A DNA stretch of 64,000 nt from Cupriavidus pinatubonensis (GCF_019602855.1 NZ_CP080766.1:1984001-2048000); one strand, 5' to 3'. Counted from the first letter of the stretch, positions 32,919 to 43,085 are shown. The notes: generated from the sequence alone by a model not told the origin. Program-made: numbers and translations.

Positions 32919-35552
32919 CTACTCCGTAGCGCTCCCCGGATGCCGGTGCGCGCTTTGGCGCGGCCGGCCCATCAGGATAGGCTGGAAGAACACGGCGCCC
33001 ACCAGCGTGCACACCAGCGCCAGCGCCAGCAGCTTGCCCATGCTCGCGGTGCCGGGATGCTGCGACAGCCACAGGCTGCCGAATGCCGTGGCGGTGGTGG
33101 CGGCGCTGTAGAGCACCGCATGCGTGAGGCTCGACTGCAGCAGCTTGGTCTTGCCCTGGCGCCACGCGATCACGTAGTAGATCTTGAACGCCACGCCGAT
33201 GCCCAGCAGCAGCGGCAGCGCGATCACGTTGGCGAAGTTCAGCGCAATGCCAAACGCCGCGCACAGCTCCAGCGTGACGATGGCTGACACCAGCAACGGC
33301 ACCAGCGTGCGCAGCACGTCGCCAAAGCGGCGCAGCGCAATCCACAGCAGGATGGTGATGGATAGCACGGCCCAGGCACCGGCTTGCGCGAAGGCGCCCA
33401 TGATCGTGTCGGCCGAGCCGCGGATCGCAATCGGGCCACCCGTTGCATTGGGCTCCACGCGCAGTACGGCGTCCATGAACAGATTGAGCGCGGCTTCTCG
33501 TTCGATGCCCTCGTGCTGCGGCAGCCGGGGCGTGATGCTGACGAGCGCGCGGCCGTCGGGGGTGAGCCAGTCGCGCACGATCGCGGGCGGCAGCGTTTGC
33601 TGCGTGACGGGCCGCGGCTCCAGCATCAGGCGCAGGCGGCCCAGCGCCAGGCGCAGCGGCAGGGCGATGGCCAGTTCGGCGCGGTCGCGCGTGGCGGCAT
33701 CCGCGTCGGCGAGCCGTTTCAGCACCTTGGCCAGCCGCGCTGCCTGGGCCGCGCCGGTTTCGGGATGTTCGTCGGCCGCGATGGCGAGCTGGCGCGAGGC
33801 ATTGCGCAGCGCATTGACGCGCGCCATGTCGGTGGCGGGAGAGGCAGTCTGCTGCGTGAGCACGGGCATCAGCGCCGTGCGGGCGGTTTCGATGGCTGCG
33901 AGCTTGGCGGGCTGGTCCTCGGGGATGAATGTCTGCAACGTGACGACGCGCGCCACTTCGGGGAGCGGCGAGACGCGCGCAGCAATATCCTTGGCAGCTG
34001 CCAGCGACGGTGCCAGCACGGTGACATCGTCGGTGCCTGCCTCGGGCGCATCCTTGAGCGCGAGCAGCGTAGCCATCGATTCCGAATGCGGATCCTTGAG
34101 ATGCAGCGGATCGAAGTCGAAGCGCAGGCGCAGCAGCACCGGTGATCCGAGCAGGATCGCCGCGCAGGTGAGCAGCAGCACCGGCCTGCGGTTGCGCTCG
34201 AAGAACGCATCGGCGGGCGCCAGCCAGGCAAAGCCGGGTGCCTCGGCTTCGCCGCGCGGCTGCATGACCTGGATCAGCGCGGGCAGCATCGTGAAGGTCG
34301 TGAGGAACGCCACCATCATGCCGACACCGGCAATCTGCCCAAGCTCTGCCACGCCGCGGAAATCGGTGGGCAGGAAACAAAAGAATGCGGCGGCAGTTGC
34401 CGCGGCCGCCAGCGTCAATGGCATCGCGGTGCCCTGCGCGGCATGTTCCAGCGCTTCGGCGATATGGCCACGGTCATGGCGCTCGGCGCGATAGCGCACC
34501 CCGAACTGGATGCCGAAGTCGACGCCTAGTCCGACGAACAGCACCGCGAAGGCCACGGAGATCATATTGAGCGCACCGACCATGGCGAGGCCCAGTGCCG
34601 CCGTGATCAGCAAGCCCGTGAGCAGGCTGGCCAGCACGGCCAGAATCAGCCGCTTCGAACGCAAGGCCATCCACAGGATCAGCACGACGACCAGCACCGT
34701 GAGCAGGCCATTGAGTGCGGCGCCTTCGCTGACGGAGGCGAACTCGTCGTCGGCCAGCGGCTGCGGCCCGGTCAGGCGCACGCTGGCCTGGTATCGCTGC
34801 GACAGTTTCAGGTCCGCGGCCGTGGCGCGGATGGCGTCGGCCGCGGCGGCGCCTGCCTGCAGGTCGCTGTAGTCGAGCACGGGGCTGACCGCGATGAAGC
34901 TGAAGACGCGGCCTTCCTTGTCGGGCTTCTGGCTGTCGTCGAGCAGGGCCGCCCATGACATGGCGGCCGGCTTGCCGGCCAGCACCTGTTCGAGCGCGCC
35001 GGCGCTGGCGCCGAGCAAGGCGTCCATATCGGCCAGCTTGACCTGGCCCATCGTCAGCGGCAGGCCCAGCATGCTCGATAGCGTGTCGGAGAGCCCGCGC
35101 AGGGTAGGGTCGTGCGCAAGCTGGTTGAGCAGCGGGCGCGCTTGGACGAGCTGTTGGGTAACCTGACCGACTTCCTCGGTGCGCGCGAACAGCAAGCCGT
35201 TGCGGGAGAAGAAATCGCCTGCGCCGGGCTGGCTGACCGAGCGGAAATGCTCGGGGTGCTTGCGCAGCGCGTCGGCCAGTTCATTGGCGGCGGCATCGGC
35301 CAGTTCCGACGCCGGCGCCTGCACCACGGCCAGGATCATCTGCCCGCGTTGCGGAAAGGCCTCGCCGATGGCCGCATCGCGCCTGGCCCACGGCGCATCG
35401 GATTCGAGCAGCCGGTTGATGTCCGTAGTGATGGCGAAGTGTCGTGCCACATAGACGCCGCTGGCAGCGGTGAGCAGCAGGGCCGCCACGATCACCAGCC
35501 AGGCGCGGGTCGTGGCGAGCCTGACGAGGCGGGTCAGCAGCGAAGTCAGCAT
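32919..35552 (-). CDS. hpnN: Hopanoid RND/MMPL transporter HpnN
   Basis: 877 residues with the MMPL/RND layout: an N-terminal membrane helix ([20 protein letters not shown]), a periplasmic domain, a helix bundle ([40 protein letters not shown]), a second periplasmic domain, and a second bundle ([20 protein letters not shown]). HpnN moves hopanoids from the inner to the outer membrane. The start is ATG 35552 ([18 protein letters not shown]); codons further right are unsupported. Divergent from hpnM, and upstream of mlaA on the same strand. Confidence 0.9.
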   Translation of the reverse strand: MLTSLLTRLVRLATTRAWLVIVAALLLTAASGVYVARHFAITTDINRLLESDAPWARRDAAIGEAFPQRGQMILAVVQAPASELADAAANELADALRKHPEHFRSVSQPGAGDFFSRNGLLFARTEEVGQVTQQLVQARPLLNQLAHDPTLRGLSDTLSSMLGLPLTMGQVKLADMDALLGASAGALEQVLAGKPAAMSWAALLDDSQKPDKEGRVFSFIAVSPVLDYSDLQAGAAAADAIRATAADLKLSQRYQASVRLTGPQPLADDEFASVSEGAALNGLLTVLVVVLILWMALRSKRLILAVLASLLTGLLITAALGLAMVGALNMISVAFAVLFVGLGVDFGIQFGVRYRAERHDRGHIAEALEHAAQGTAMPLTLAAAATAAAFFCFLPTDFRGVAELGQIAGVGMMVAFLTTFTMLPALIQVMQPRGEAEAPGFAWLAPADAFFERNRRPVLLLTCAAILLGSPVLLRLRFDFDPLHLKDPHSESMATLLALKDAPEAGTDDVTVLAPSLAAAKDIAARVSPLPEVARVVTLQTFIPEDQPAKLAAIETARTALMPVLTQQTASPATDMARVNALRNASRQLAIAADEHPETGAAQAARLAKVLKRLADADAATRDRAELAIALPLRLALGRLRLMLEPRPVTQQTLPPAIVRDWLTPDGRALVSITPRLPQHEGIEREAALNLFMDAVLRVEPNATGGPIAIRGSADTIMGAFAQAGAWAVLSITILLWIALRRFGDVLRTLVPLLVSAIVTLELCAAFGIALNFANVIALPLLLGIGVAFKIYYVIAWRQGKTKLLQSSLTHAVLYSAATTATAFGSLWLSQHPGTASMGKLLALALVCTLVGAVFFQPILMGRPRQSAHRHPGSATE

Positions 35553-35736
35553 GGAGTGCTCGGGACAGGGCTCGAGCCGCGAGTATACCGGCTGGCGCCC
35601 GATTGCCGCGCTGGCGTGGCGCATGCGACGCAGCCGGCTGGCCAACCCCGTTCCGCTATACTGGCCCGGCATCCCGGGCGCCCGGCGAGACGGGGCCCCT
35701 GGTCTCTTTCAAACGCTTCTTGCAGCACACATCGGC

Positions 35737-36381
35737 ATGAACAGATTCGGTTTGATTTCCCTTGCGCCGGTCGCGGCGGTGGCCATGGTTGCCACGGTGC
35801 AGGCGCAGACGGCGCAGCCCACCGATCTCAAGGCCGCGCCGGAGCGCCTGGTGCAGGCGGCCGTGGAAGGCGTGATCACGACCATCCAGTCCAATCCCGA
35901 AACCCGCGGCGGCGACATGGCGAAGATCACTGCGGTGGTCCAGAAGCAATTTCTGCCCTACACGGATTTCGGGCGCACCACGCGGCTCGCGGTCGGCAGC
36001 GCCTGGCGCACGGCCACGCCGGAGCAGCAGAAGCAACTCAGCGAACAATTCACGCAACTGCTCGTGCGCAGCTATGCGGTGTCGCTGGCGCAACTGCGCG
36101 AGCAGAACGTCAAGTTCCGCTTCAAGCCGGCGCAGGCTGCGGGTGGCTCCGGTGATGTGGTGGTGGAGTCGCGCGTGCTCAACAACGGCGACGAGATGCA
36201 GATCGACTATCGGCTGCAGCGGACGCCCAATGGCTGGAGGATCTACGACATCAACATGATGGGCGCTTGGCTGATCGAGGTGTACCGCAAGCAGTTCGCC
36301 GATATCGTCGCGCGCGGCGGCGTCGACGGGCTGGTGCAGTACCTGGTCAACCACAACGCGCGGCAGGTGGGAGCCAGCTGA
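35737..36381 (+). CDS. hpnM: HpnM, MlaC-type lipid-binding protein
   Basis: 214 residues: a signal peptide (MNRFGLISLAPVAAVAMVAT, cleavage AQA) and an MlaC/Ttg2D domain with VVQKQFLPYTDFGRTTRLAV, WRTATPEQQKQLSEQFTQLL, VRSYAVSLAQLREQNVKFRF and NGWRIYDINMMGAWLIEVYR. MlaC-type proteins ferry lipid across the periplasm; HpnM is the homologue found in hopanoid clusters. It is divergent from hpnN and convergent with hpnL (12 bases), so it is likely co-regulated with hpnN through the shared 184-base upstream region. Confidence 0.88.
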   Translation: MNRFGLISLAPVAAVAMVATVQAQTAQPTDLKAAPERLVQAAVEGVITTIQSNPETRGGDMAKITAVVQKQFLPYTDFGRTTRLAVGSAWRTATPEQQKQLSEQFTQLLVRSYAVSLAQLREQNVKFRFKPAQAAGGSGDVVVESRVLNNGDEMQIDYRLQRTPNGWRIYDINMMGAWLIEVYRKQFADIVARGGVDGLVQYLVNHNARQVGAS

Positions 36382-36393
36382 CCCGCCGGTACT

Positions 36394-37395
36394 TCACCGG
36401 GCGGCGCTTTCCGCCACCCCGCGCCGCCAGCGGCGCAACTCCACCCACTGCCACGACAGCAGCGCGGGCACGCCAAACAGGATTTCCCGCGCGCGCTTGA
36501 CCAGTGCCAGCGCCAGCGACACATGCGCGTCCATGCCCAGCGCCTGGCCCAGCAGCAGCACCACGGCCTCCTGCACGCCGAGCCCCGCGGGCACGAAGAA
36601 GGCCACGTGGCGCACGGCCTGGGTCAGGGCCTCGATCGCCATGGCCTGCCAGAATGGCACCGGGTGCCCCAGCAGCATCAGCGCAAACCAGATTTCGAGC
36701 GTGCCACTGACAAGGCCCACGAACTGCCAGCCCAGCGCAGCCAGCAGTTCGCGCCGGCGCCGGTTCAGCGCGCGAATCTGCGCATCGAGCCGTGCGCCAT
36801 CGATCATGGCGACGATGCGGTGATCCTCGCCGAACAGCTTGCGCGCCGCGCCTTCGAGCTTTTCGAACAGTCCCGTGTGGCGCAGCGACAGTGCGAAGGC
36901 TACCGGCACCGGCAGCGACAGCGCCAGCCCGGCCAGGATGATCCAGGCCTGGCCGCTGTCCTGCAGCGCGGCGATCAGCATCAGCACGCCGAGCGCCGAG
37001 AACAGGTACTGCGCGAACAGCGTGATCATGACTTCGACCACGATGGACGCCGTGACCGCGGTCGTGTCGTGGATGCGCAGCCGGCTCAGCCGCACGCCGA
37101 CCAGTTCGCCGCCGATGCTCATGGTGGGCAGCAGGCGGTTCACCGCTTCGCGCACGGTGGCGACCCACCACAGGAAGCCCAGGCCCGCTTTCTCGTCAGG
37201 ATCGGCCGATGTCAGCAGCACGCGCCAGCCCTGCGCGTCCAGCAGCAGGGGCAGCGCGTGCAGCGGCACCAGCAACAGCAGGAGCCAGCCGCCCTGTGCC
37301 ATCACGGTGGCGATATCACTGATGCCCTCATGCACGACAAGCGCCGTGAGCGCGAGCAGGCCCAGCAGGCCGGTCAGGTAAGCAATGCGTTTCAT
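36394..37395 (-). CDS. hpnL: HpnL, hopanoid-associated membrane protein
   Basis: 333 residues with about eight membrane helices, of the lysylphosphatidylglycerol synthase transmembrane (UPF0104) family: LLPTMSIGGELVGVRLSRLR, VEVMITLFAQYLFSALGVLM, HVAFFVPAGLGVQEAVVLLL. HpnL is defined by its place in hopanoid clusters; its activity is not known to me, and flippase-like roles have been proposed for the family. It begins 10 bases after hpnK. The gene order hpnH-I-J-K-L on this strand suggests one transcript. Confidence 0.85.
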   Translation of the reverse strand: MKRIAYLTGLLGLLALTALVVHEGISDIATVMAQGGWLLLLLVPLHALPLLLDAQGWRVLLTSADPDEKAGLGFLWWVATVREAVNRLLPTMSIGGELVGVRLSRLRIHDTTAVTASIVVEVMITLFAQYLFSALGVLMLIAALQDSGQAWIILAGLALSLPVPVAFALSLRHTGLFEKLEGAARKLFGEDHRIVAMIDGARLDAQIRALNRRRRELLAALGWQFVGLVSGTLEIWFALMLLGHPVPFWQAMAIEALTQAVRHVAFFVPAGLGVQEAVVLLLGQALGMDAHVSLALALVKRAREILFGVPALLSWQWVELRRWRRGVAESAAR

Positions 37396-37405
37396 GTAAG
37401 AGGGG

Positions 37406-38257
37406 TCAGGCCGGCGCGAGCACGTCGGCAAAGCCGCCGCGCCGCACACCGGCCGCATCGAGGGCCGCGCGCACGCGTGGCGACAGCAGCGCGGCCAGTT
37501 CATCGGCGTGGCGGTAGCCGGCCATGGTCGGCGCGATGGCCGCGCCCGATGTGACGGCCGGATGCAGATAGATTTCGCCGATGCCTTCCGGCAGCTTTGA
37601 GAGCGCGGCGAGCAGCACCGCTTCATCCATGGCGCCGCTGCGTGCGATGCCGACCACGTAGTCATTGTGCGCGATGCCGGCACGCTGCAATCGTCCGCGC
37701 AGCAGCGCGAGCCACGGGCGCAGCAGTAACGGCGCATCGGATTCCAGCGGCAGGCGCATGGCACGCAGGCCGAACTCGCGGCCGATCGACAGGATCAGCG
37801 ACAGCACAGTCGGATGCAAATGGAAATGCTTGTGCGTGTTGACGTGATCAAGCGGCAGGCCGGTGGCCGCGAATGCCTCGAACTGAGCGCGGATTTCGGC
37901 GGCCAGTTGCCGGCGTACATGCGGCAGGAAAAAGAAGCGGCATCCATCACGCGCCATCGCCGAACCAAAGCGACCCTGCGCATCGACGAGGTCGGGAATG
38001 GCCGCGCGTGGCAGCATGGCCGGGCCATCGGCGAGCACGACATGCAGGCCCACGCGCAGCGACGGCAAGCGTCGTGCGCGCGCCACCGCATCGGCGGCTT
38101 CCGGCGCGGACACCATCAGGCTGGCGGCGTTCAGCACGCCGTCGCGATGCGCGAGTTCCACCGCTTCATTGACGGCGGTGTGCAGCCCAAAGTCGTCGGC
38201 GGTGATGATCAGGCCGCGCGCGGGGCGCGCGGCGGTGGCGGGGCTAAGAGACTGCAG
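37406..38257 (-). CDS. hpnK: HpnK, YdjC-type hopanoid deacetylase, probable CTG start
   Basis: About 283 residues of the YdjC/ChbG deacetylase family: LIITADDFGLHTAVNEAVEL (metal-binding Asp), GLHVVLADGPAM, HVNTHKHFHLHPTV (His ligands) and EIYLHPAVTSGA. HpnK removes the acetyl group from GlcNAc-hopane made by HpnI. The first ATG/GTG/TTG in frame is the GTG at 38161, which would delete the TADDFG metal site. Upstream of that motif no canonical start exists. The CTG at 38257, 7 bases after GAGG and just past the hpnJ stop, is the best start. Confidence 0.8.
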   Translation of the reverse strand: MQSLSPATAARPARGLIITADDFGLHTAVNEAVELAHRDGVLNAASLMVSAPEAADAVARARRLPSLRVGLHVVLADGPAMLPRAAIPDLVDAQGRFGSAMARDGCRFFFLPHVRRQLAAEIRAQFEAFAATGLPLDHVNTHKHFHLHPTVLSLILSIGREFGLRAMRLPLESDAPLLLRPWLALLRGRLQRAGIAHNDYVVGIARSGAMDEAVLLAALSKLPEGIGEIYLHPAVTSGAAIAPTMAGYRHADELAALLSPRVRAALDAAGVRRGGFADVLAPA

Positions 38258-38259
38258 AA

Positions 38260-39684
38260 TCAGGCCTCGTGGGATCGCAGGAAACGGAAGAACTCCACGC
38301 CTTCGCGCAGGCGCCGCTTCATCATGTCCCAGCTGCCGAGCATCTCGCGCACGATTTCCCAGATCTTGCCGGGGCGGAAATAGAACTGCTTATAGAAGCG
38401 CTCCACGCCGTGGTAGATCTCTTCCTTCGACAGGTGCGGGTAGCTGATCGCCGCGAGCTGCACGCCCTTGTCGTTGACGAGGTTGATGACCTTGTTCTCT
38501 TCAAGCCAGCCGTTGTCGACCGCCTGCTGGTACAGCGTCGTGCCGGGGTAGGGCGCCGCCAGGGACACCTGAATGGTGTGCGGGTTGATTTCCTTGGCGT
38601 AGGCGATGGTCTTCTCGATCGTCTGCTGCGTTTCGCCGGGCAGGCCCAGGATGAAGGTGCCGTGGATCTGGATGCCGAGCTTGCGGCAATCCTCGGTGAA
38701 GCGCCGCGCGATATCGGTGCGCAGGCCCTTCTTGATGTTCAGCAGGATCTGGTCGTCGCCCGACTCATAGCCGACCAGCAGCAGGCGCAGGCCGTTCTCC
38801 TTCATGATCTTGAGCGTGCTGTATGGCACGTTGGCCTTCGCGTTGCACGACCACGTGACGCCGAGCTTGCCGAGCCCGCGCGCGATTTCCTCCACGCGCG
38901 GCTTGAAGTCGGTGAAGGTGTCATCGTCGAACATGATCTCCTTGACCTCGGGCATGTTCTCCTTGATCCATTTCACTTCGGCAATCACGCTCTCGGCCGA
39001 GCGCGTGCGGTAGCGGTGCCCGCCGACCGTCTGCGGCCACAGGCAGAACGTGCAGCGCGAGCGGCAGCCGCGCCCCGTGTAGATCGACACATATGGGTGC
39101 TTCAGGTAGCCGATGAAGTAGTTCTCGATCTTCAGGTCGCGCTTGTACACGGGCGCCACGAACGGCAGCTCGTCCATGTTCTCGATCATCGGCCGCTGGC
39201 CGTTGTGTTCGAGCGAGCCATCGGGCAGGCGATACGACAGGCCGAGGATGTCCTTGAGCGGCTTGCCTGCGGCGACGTCCTGGCACGTGTAGTCGAATTC
39301 CTCGCGGCAGACGAAGTCGATTGCGCCGCTGGCGCCGAGCGTGCCGCCCGGGTCGACCGCCGGCTTGGCGCCGACCATGCCGATCATCACGCCGGGTTTG
39401 CGCTTCTTCAGTTCCTCGGCGAACTTGGCGTCGGTCGGGAACGACGGCGTGCTGGTGTGGATGATGACGAGGTCGTAGTCGACGGCGATATCCAGCGTCT
39501 GCTGCGGCGTCAGTTCGTCGGCGGGTGCGTCCAGCACGCGGCTGCCCGGCACCAGCGCTGCCGGCTGGGCCAGCCAGGTCGGATACCAGAACGACTTGAT
39601 CTCGCGCTTGGCCTGGTAGCGCGAGCCGGCGCCGCCGTCAAAGCCGTCGAAGGAAGGGGCCTGGAGGAACAGGGTTTTTTTCAT
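38260..39684 (-). CDS. hpnJ: HpnJ radical SAM enzyme
   Basis: 474 residues: an N-terminal B12-binding-like domain (LDIAVDYDLVIIHTSTPSFP, VMIGMVGAKPAV) and a radical SAM core with the cluster motif YTGRGCRSRCTFCLWPQ (C-x3-C-x2-C). HpnJ converts glucosamine-bacteriohopanetetrol to the cyclitol ether by ring contraction. The start is ATG 39684 (MKKTLFLQAPSFDGFDGGAG). Its stop lies 2 bases before the proposed hpnK start. A long hairpin lies in the 133-base gap to hpnI. Confidence 0.93.
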   Translation of the reverse strand: MKKTLFLQAPSFDGFDGGAGSRYQAKREIKSFWYPTWLAQPAALVPGSRVLDAPADELTPQQTLDIAVDYDLVIIHTSTPSFPTDAKFAEELKKRKPGVMIGMVGAKPAVDPGGTLGASGAIDFVCREEFDYTCQDVAAGKPLKDILGLSYRLPDGSLEHNGQRPMIENMDELPFVAPVYKRDLKIENYFIGYLKHPYVSIYTGRGCRSRCTFCLWPQTVGGHRYRTRSAESVIAEVKWIKENMPEVKEIMFDDDTFTDFKPRVEEIARGLGKLGVTWSCNAKANVPYSTLKIMKENGLRLLLVGYESGDDQILLNIKKGLRTDIARRFTEDCRKLGIQIHGTFILGLPGETQQTIEKTIAYAKEINPHTIQVSLAAPYPGTTLYQQAVDNGWLEENKVINLVNDKGVQLAAISYPHLSKEEIYHGVERFYKQFYFRPGKIWEIVREMLGSWDMMKRRLREGVEFFRFLRSHEA

Positions 39685-39722
39685 AGCGGCTTCGATGTTG
39701 TCAGGTTCAGGTCAGCTGGGGT

Positions 39723-39768
39723 GTATGTAGCTTTTTCGACTACGGTCGTAGTCAAAAAAGCTACATAC
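39723..39768 (-). repeat. 21-bp near-perfect inverted repeat between hpnI and hpnJ
   Basis: Arms at 39723-39743 (GTATGTAGCTTTTTCGACTA+C) and 39748-39768 (GTAGTCAAAAAAGCTACATA+C) enclose GGTC. One position mismatches on the plus strand and becomes G-U in minus-strand RNA, so the hpn transcript would fold a 21-bp stem. No T-run follows it, so it is not a simple terminator. The sharply lower GC content of the element and its symmetry suggest a mobile mini-repeat or an RNA processing/stability element. Confidence 0.8.
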
Positions 39769-39817
39769 GGAAGAGAGCCGCGGCGCTGTCTTGTGTTGGT
39801 CACGATGTGTCTCTGGG

Positions 39818-40924
39818 TCATGCCGGGTCCTGCACGGAGAGAACTTGTTGCCGCCACCGGACCCGCTGGCCGCCCAAGGCTGCGGCCCAGCCGATAAGTA
39901 GAAGTGTGTCCCGCAATGGTGCCCGCAACGCTGTGGTCGGAGTGCCTGCCATCGCACTGCGCGCAAGGGCGCCTGCTACGGCAATGGCTGTCGTCCATTC
40001 TGCCGGCGACAACACCACCCCCACCACCAGCATCGGCCACGTAAAAGTAATGAACGTGAACGCAAATCCCGCCGGATTCAGCGACCGGATGGTGCGCAGC
40101 CATCGCAATTCATGCGTCCACAGTTCGGGCAGCCGCGTCTCGGTCACGTCAGTGGTGACGACCATATCGGACAGTACGGTCCGCAGCCCCGCCTGCCGGG
40201 TCAGCTCGCCAAGCCAGAAGTCGTCGGCGAGCCGGTCGGACAGCGACGCGAAGCCGCCGATTTGCGTCAACGTGTCACGCCGCAATGCAATGGTCGCCCC
40301 GAAGGCAAATCGGCGCGAACCACCCGCATGGGCAATGCGTACCGACGGCGCGAACCAGTCGTCGATGAACTGCGCGCCGAGCTTCGCCCAGAAAGCGTCG
40401 ACCGGGCGGCCGCGATACAGGCAGGTGACGATGCCGACGCCAGGGTCGGCCAGCGGCGCGGCGACGCGTGCCAGATAGTCCGGCGGTACGGCGATATCGC
40501 TGTCGGCCACAACCAGCAAGTCATGCCGCGCATGGGCGGCCAGGTTGATCAGGTTGCTGACCTTGAGATTGCTGCCGTGCACGCGCGGGTCGATGACCAG
40601 CGTGATGTCGATATCCGGAAAATCCTGCTGCAGGCGTCGCACCACAGCAATGGCGGGGTCGTCCGGGTCGCGCACACCGCACACGACCTGGTAGCCCGTG
40701 ACGGACTGACGGCACAGCGTGGCCAGGTTGTCGTACAGGCGTGGTTCGGCCCCGCACAGTGGCTTGAGCACGCTGGCGCGGACTTCGCCGGCCGCTGCGG
40801 CAGCCGGCGCACGTGCGCCGGCGCGCCGCGTCAGCACGGCGGCAGCCACGGCATAGCCCGCCGACACGCAGGTCAGCGCACTGCCAAGCAGGGTCGCGGC
40901 CATGGCCGCTGCTTCCGCGGGCAT
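39818..40924 (-). CDS. hpnI: HpnI hopanoid glycosyltransferase
   Basis: 368 residues of the ceramide glucosyltransferase-like GT21 type: an N-terminal membrane helix, VLKPLCGAEPRLYDNL, VVCGVRDPDDPAIAVVRRL, LLVVADSDIAVPPDYL (D-x-D type metal site), LADDFWLGELTRQAGL and a C-terminal membrane region (PAGFAFTFITFTWPMLVVGV). HpnI transfers N-acetylglucosamine to bacteriohopanetetrol. The start ATG 40924 lies 6 bases after the hpnH stop. Confidence 0.92.
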   Translation of the reverse strand: MPAEAAAMAATLLGSALTCVSAGYAVAAAVLTRRAGARAPAAAAAGEVRASVLKPLCGAEPRLYDNLATLCRQSVTGYQVVCGVRDPDDPAIAVVRRLQQDFPDIDITLVIDPRVHGSNLKVSNLINLAAHARHDLLVVADSDIAVPPDYLARVAAPLADPGVGIVTCLYRGRPVDAFWAKLGAQFIDDWFAPSVRIAHAGGSRRFAFGATIALRRDTLTQIGGFASLSDRLADDFWLGELTRQAGLRTVLSDMVVTTDVTETRLPELWTHELRWLRTIRSLNPAGFAFTFITFTWPMLVVGVVLSPAEWTTAIAVAGALARSAMAGTPTTALRAPLRDTLLLIGWAAALGGQRVRWRQQVLSVQDPA

Positions 40925-40930
40925 GAAGAT

Positions 40931-42091
40931 TTAGTGGGCTTCGGAGGTCTCTGCCCGGGCCGGCCGTTCCTTGCGCGGCTGGGCCCGGCCGATCTCGGCC
41001 AGCTTGATCTCGACGTGGCGCGAGAATACGTAATCGGCGGGGCGCTGGTTGTCGAGCGGGATGTCCGGAGCCATTGCGCCGTCGGTCTTCACGCCGCGCA
41101 GGCTCACGCCGAGCGCCTTGAGCGGATGTGCGAACGTATCGGCGACCGCGGTGGCCTCGTAGCCGCTGTGGACCATGCAATCGGCGCACTTCTCGTAGTT
41201 GCCGGTGCCGTAGGCGTCCCAGTCGGTCTCGTCCATCAGCTCCTTGAAGGTCTGCACATAGCCTTCGCCGACCAGATAGCAAGGCCGCTGCCAGCCGAAC
41301 ACCGTGCGCGCCGGGTTGCCCCACGGCGTGCAGTGGTAGGTCTGGTTGCCGGCCAGGAAGTCCAGGAACATGGTCGACTGGCTGAACGACCACTTCTTGC
41401 CGCGGCCGCGGCTCAGGATGTCGCGGAACAGCTGCTTGGTCTTGCCGCGGTTCAGGAAGTGCTGCTGGTCCGGCGCGCGCTCGTACGCGTAGCCGGGCGA
41501 GACGGTGATGCCGTCGACGCCCATTTCCTTGACTGTGTCGAAGAAGCTTGCCACGCGGTCGGGCTTCGCATCGTTGAACAGCGTGCAATTGATATTGACG
41601 CGGAAGCCGCGCGCCTTGGCGGCACGGATGGCTTCGACTGCGCGGTCATAGACGCCTTCCTGGCTGACCGAGTGGTCATGCATTTCGCGGTCGCCGTCCA
41701 GGTGCACGGACCAGACGAAGTAGGGGCTGGGCTCGTACTGGTCCAGCTTCTTCTCCATCAGCAGCGCGTTGGTGCACAGGTAGACGAACTTGCGCCGCGC
41801 GATGATGCCGCGCACGATTTCGGGCATGTCCTTGTGCAGCAGCGGCTCGCCGCCGGCGATCGACACCACGGGCGCGCCGCATTCATCGACGGCGCCCAGG
41901 CATTCCTCGACCGACAGGCGCTGGTTCAGGATCGGATCCGGGTAGTCGATCTTGCCGCAGCCATTGCAGGCAAGGTTGCAGCGAAACAACGGCTCCAGCA
42001 TGAGCGCAAGCGGATAGCGCTTCTGGCGCGCCAGATGCTTGCCGACAATGTAGGCGCCCACGCGGGCGACCTGCAGGAACGGGATAGGCAA
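40931..42091 (-). CDS. hpnH: HpnH adenosylhopane synthase (radical SAM)
   Basis: 386 residues with the radical SAM motif FRCNLACNGCGKIDYP (C-x3-C-x2-C) and the SPASM-like C-terminal cysteines YEKCADCMVHSGYEA. HpnH joins diploptene to the 5'-deoxyadenosyl radical to give adenosylhopane, the first step of side-chain extension. The start is a TTG at 42091 (MPIPFLQVARVGAYIVGKHL) with GGAAG upstream. It lies 22 bases after ispH on the same strand, linking precursor supply and hopanoid extension. Confidence 0.95.
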   Translation of the reverse strand: MPIPFLQVARVGAYIVGKHLARQKRYPLALMLEPLFRCNLACNGCGKIDYPDPILNQRLSVEECLGAVDECGAPVVSIAGGEPLLHKDMPEIVRGIIARRKFVYLCTNALLMEKKLDQYEPSPYFVWSVHLDGDREMHDHSVSQEGVYDRAVEAIRAAKARGFRVNINCTLFNDAKPDRVASFFDTVKEMGVDGITVSPGYAYERAPDQQHFLNRGKTKQLFRDILSRGRGKKWSFSQSTMFLDFLAGNQTYHCTPWGNPARTVFGWQRPCYLVGEGYVQTFKELMDETDWDAYGTGNYEKCADCMVHSGYEATAVADTFAHPLKALGVSLRGVKTDGAMAPDIPLDNQRPADYVFSRHVEIKLAEIGRAQPRKERPARAETSEAH

Positions 42092-42113
42092 GGGGACTTC
42101 CTTTTATTCTGGT

Positions 42114-43085
42114 TCAGCCGGGGACTTTCTCGACTGGCTCGGTCGCGGCTGCGGCAGGCCGGACATCGGCCAGTTCGGCGGGCAGGCGGAATTCGGCATG
42201 CTCCTCGCGGCCTTCCATGGTGGACACATCCACCGGGCCCAGGTGGCGCAGCGCGTTGATCACGTCTTCGACCATTTCCTCGGGCGCCGAGGCGCCGGCG
42301 GTAATGCCGACGATATTGGCCCCCGTCACCCACGCCGGATCGAGTTCGCTGCCGTCGGCGATCAGGTAGCTGGGCACGCCGCTTTCAGTGCCGATCTCGC
42401 GCAGCCGGTTGGAATTGGAACTGTTGGTGGCGCCGATCACCAGGATCACGTCGGCCACCTTGCACAGGTCGCGCACCGCGCTTTGCCGGTTCTGCGTGGC
42501 ATAGCAGATGTCGCGCGTGTCGGGGCCGACCATGTTGCTGAAACGGCGGGCCAGCGCGGCGATGATATTGCGGGTGTCGTCGACGCTGAGCGTGGTCTGG
42601 GTGACGTAGGCGACCGGGGTGTCCGCAGGCAGGTCGAGCCGTTCGACCTCGGCCTCGTTCTGGACCAGGATCACCTTGCCGGGAATCTGGCCCATGGTGC
42701 CTTCGACCTCGGGATGGCCGGCATGGCCGATCAGGATCACGGTCCGGCCGCTGGCCGCGTACTGGCGGCCCTGGTTATGCACCTTGATCACCAGCGGGCA
42801 GGTGGCGTCGATGGCGTGCAGCTGCCGCTGGCCGGCGTCGGCCACCACGGCGCGCGATACGCCGTGCGCGCTGAAGATGGTGACGGCGCCCGCAGGGACC
42901 TCGTCGAGTTCTTCAACAAAGCGCGCGCCCTTGTTCTTCAACCCCTCCACGACATGCTTGTTATGCACGATCTCGTGCCGCACGAACACCGGAGCTCCAT
43001 GCTTGACGAGTGCGCGGTCGACAATTTCGATCGCGCGCACGACGCCGGCACAGAAACCTCGGGGTTGAGCAAGAATCACCTGCAT
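42114..43085 (-). CDS. ispH: 4-hydroxy-3-methylbut-2-enyl diphosphate reductase
   Basis: 323 residues of the iron-sulfur enzyme that makes IPP and DMAPP in the last step of the MEP pathway. The three cluster cysteines are in [25 protein letters not shown] and [13 protein letters not shown]; the substrate-binding [11 protein letters not shown] and TNSSNSNRL are present. The start is ATG 43085 ([11 protein letters not shown]). Many bacteria carry a hopanoid-linked ispH copy (HpnH neighbour), so a second ispH may exist elsewhere. It is first gene of the hpnH-L transcript and divergent from hpnA. Confidence 0.95.
   Translation of the reverse strand: MQVILAQPRGFCAGVVRAIEIVDRALVKHGAPVFVRHEIVHNKHVVEGLKNKGARFVEELDEVPAGAVTIFSAHGVSRAVVADAGQRQLHAIDATCPLVIKVHNQGRQYAASGRTVILIGHAGHPEVEGTMGQIPGKVILVQNEAEVERLDLPADTPVAYVTQTTLSVDDTRNIIAALARRFSNMVGPDTRDICYATQNRQSAVRDLCKVADVILVIGATNSSNSNRLREIGTESGVPSYLIADGSELDPAWVTGANIVGITAGASAPEEMVEDVINALRHLGPVDVSTMEGREEHAEFRLPAELADVRPAAAATEPVEKVPG

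Noticed and set aside
32203..34380. 725-codon minus-strand frame across mlaA and hpnN
   Set aside because: A shifted frame within two genes whose true frames carry clear family motifs; the product is Arg/Pro/Ala-rich noise.
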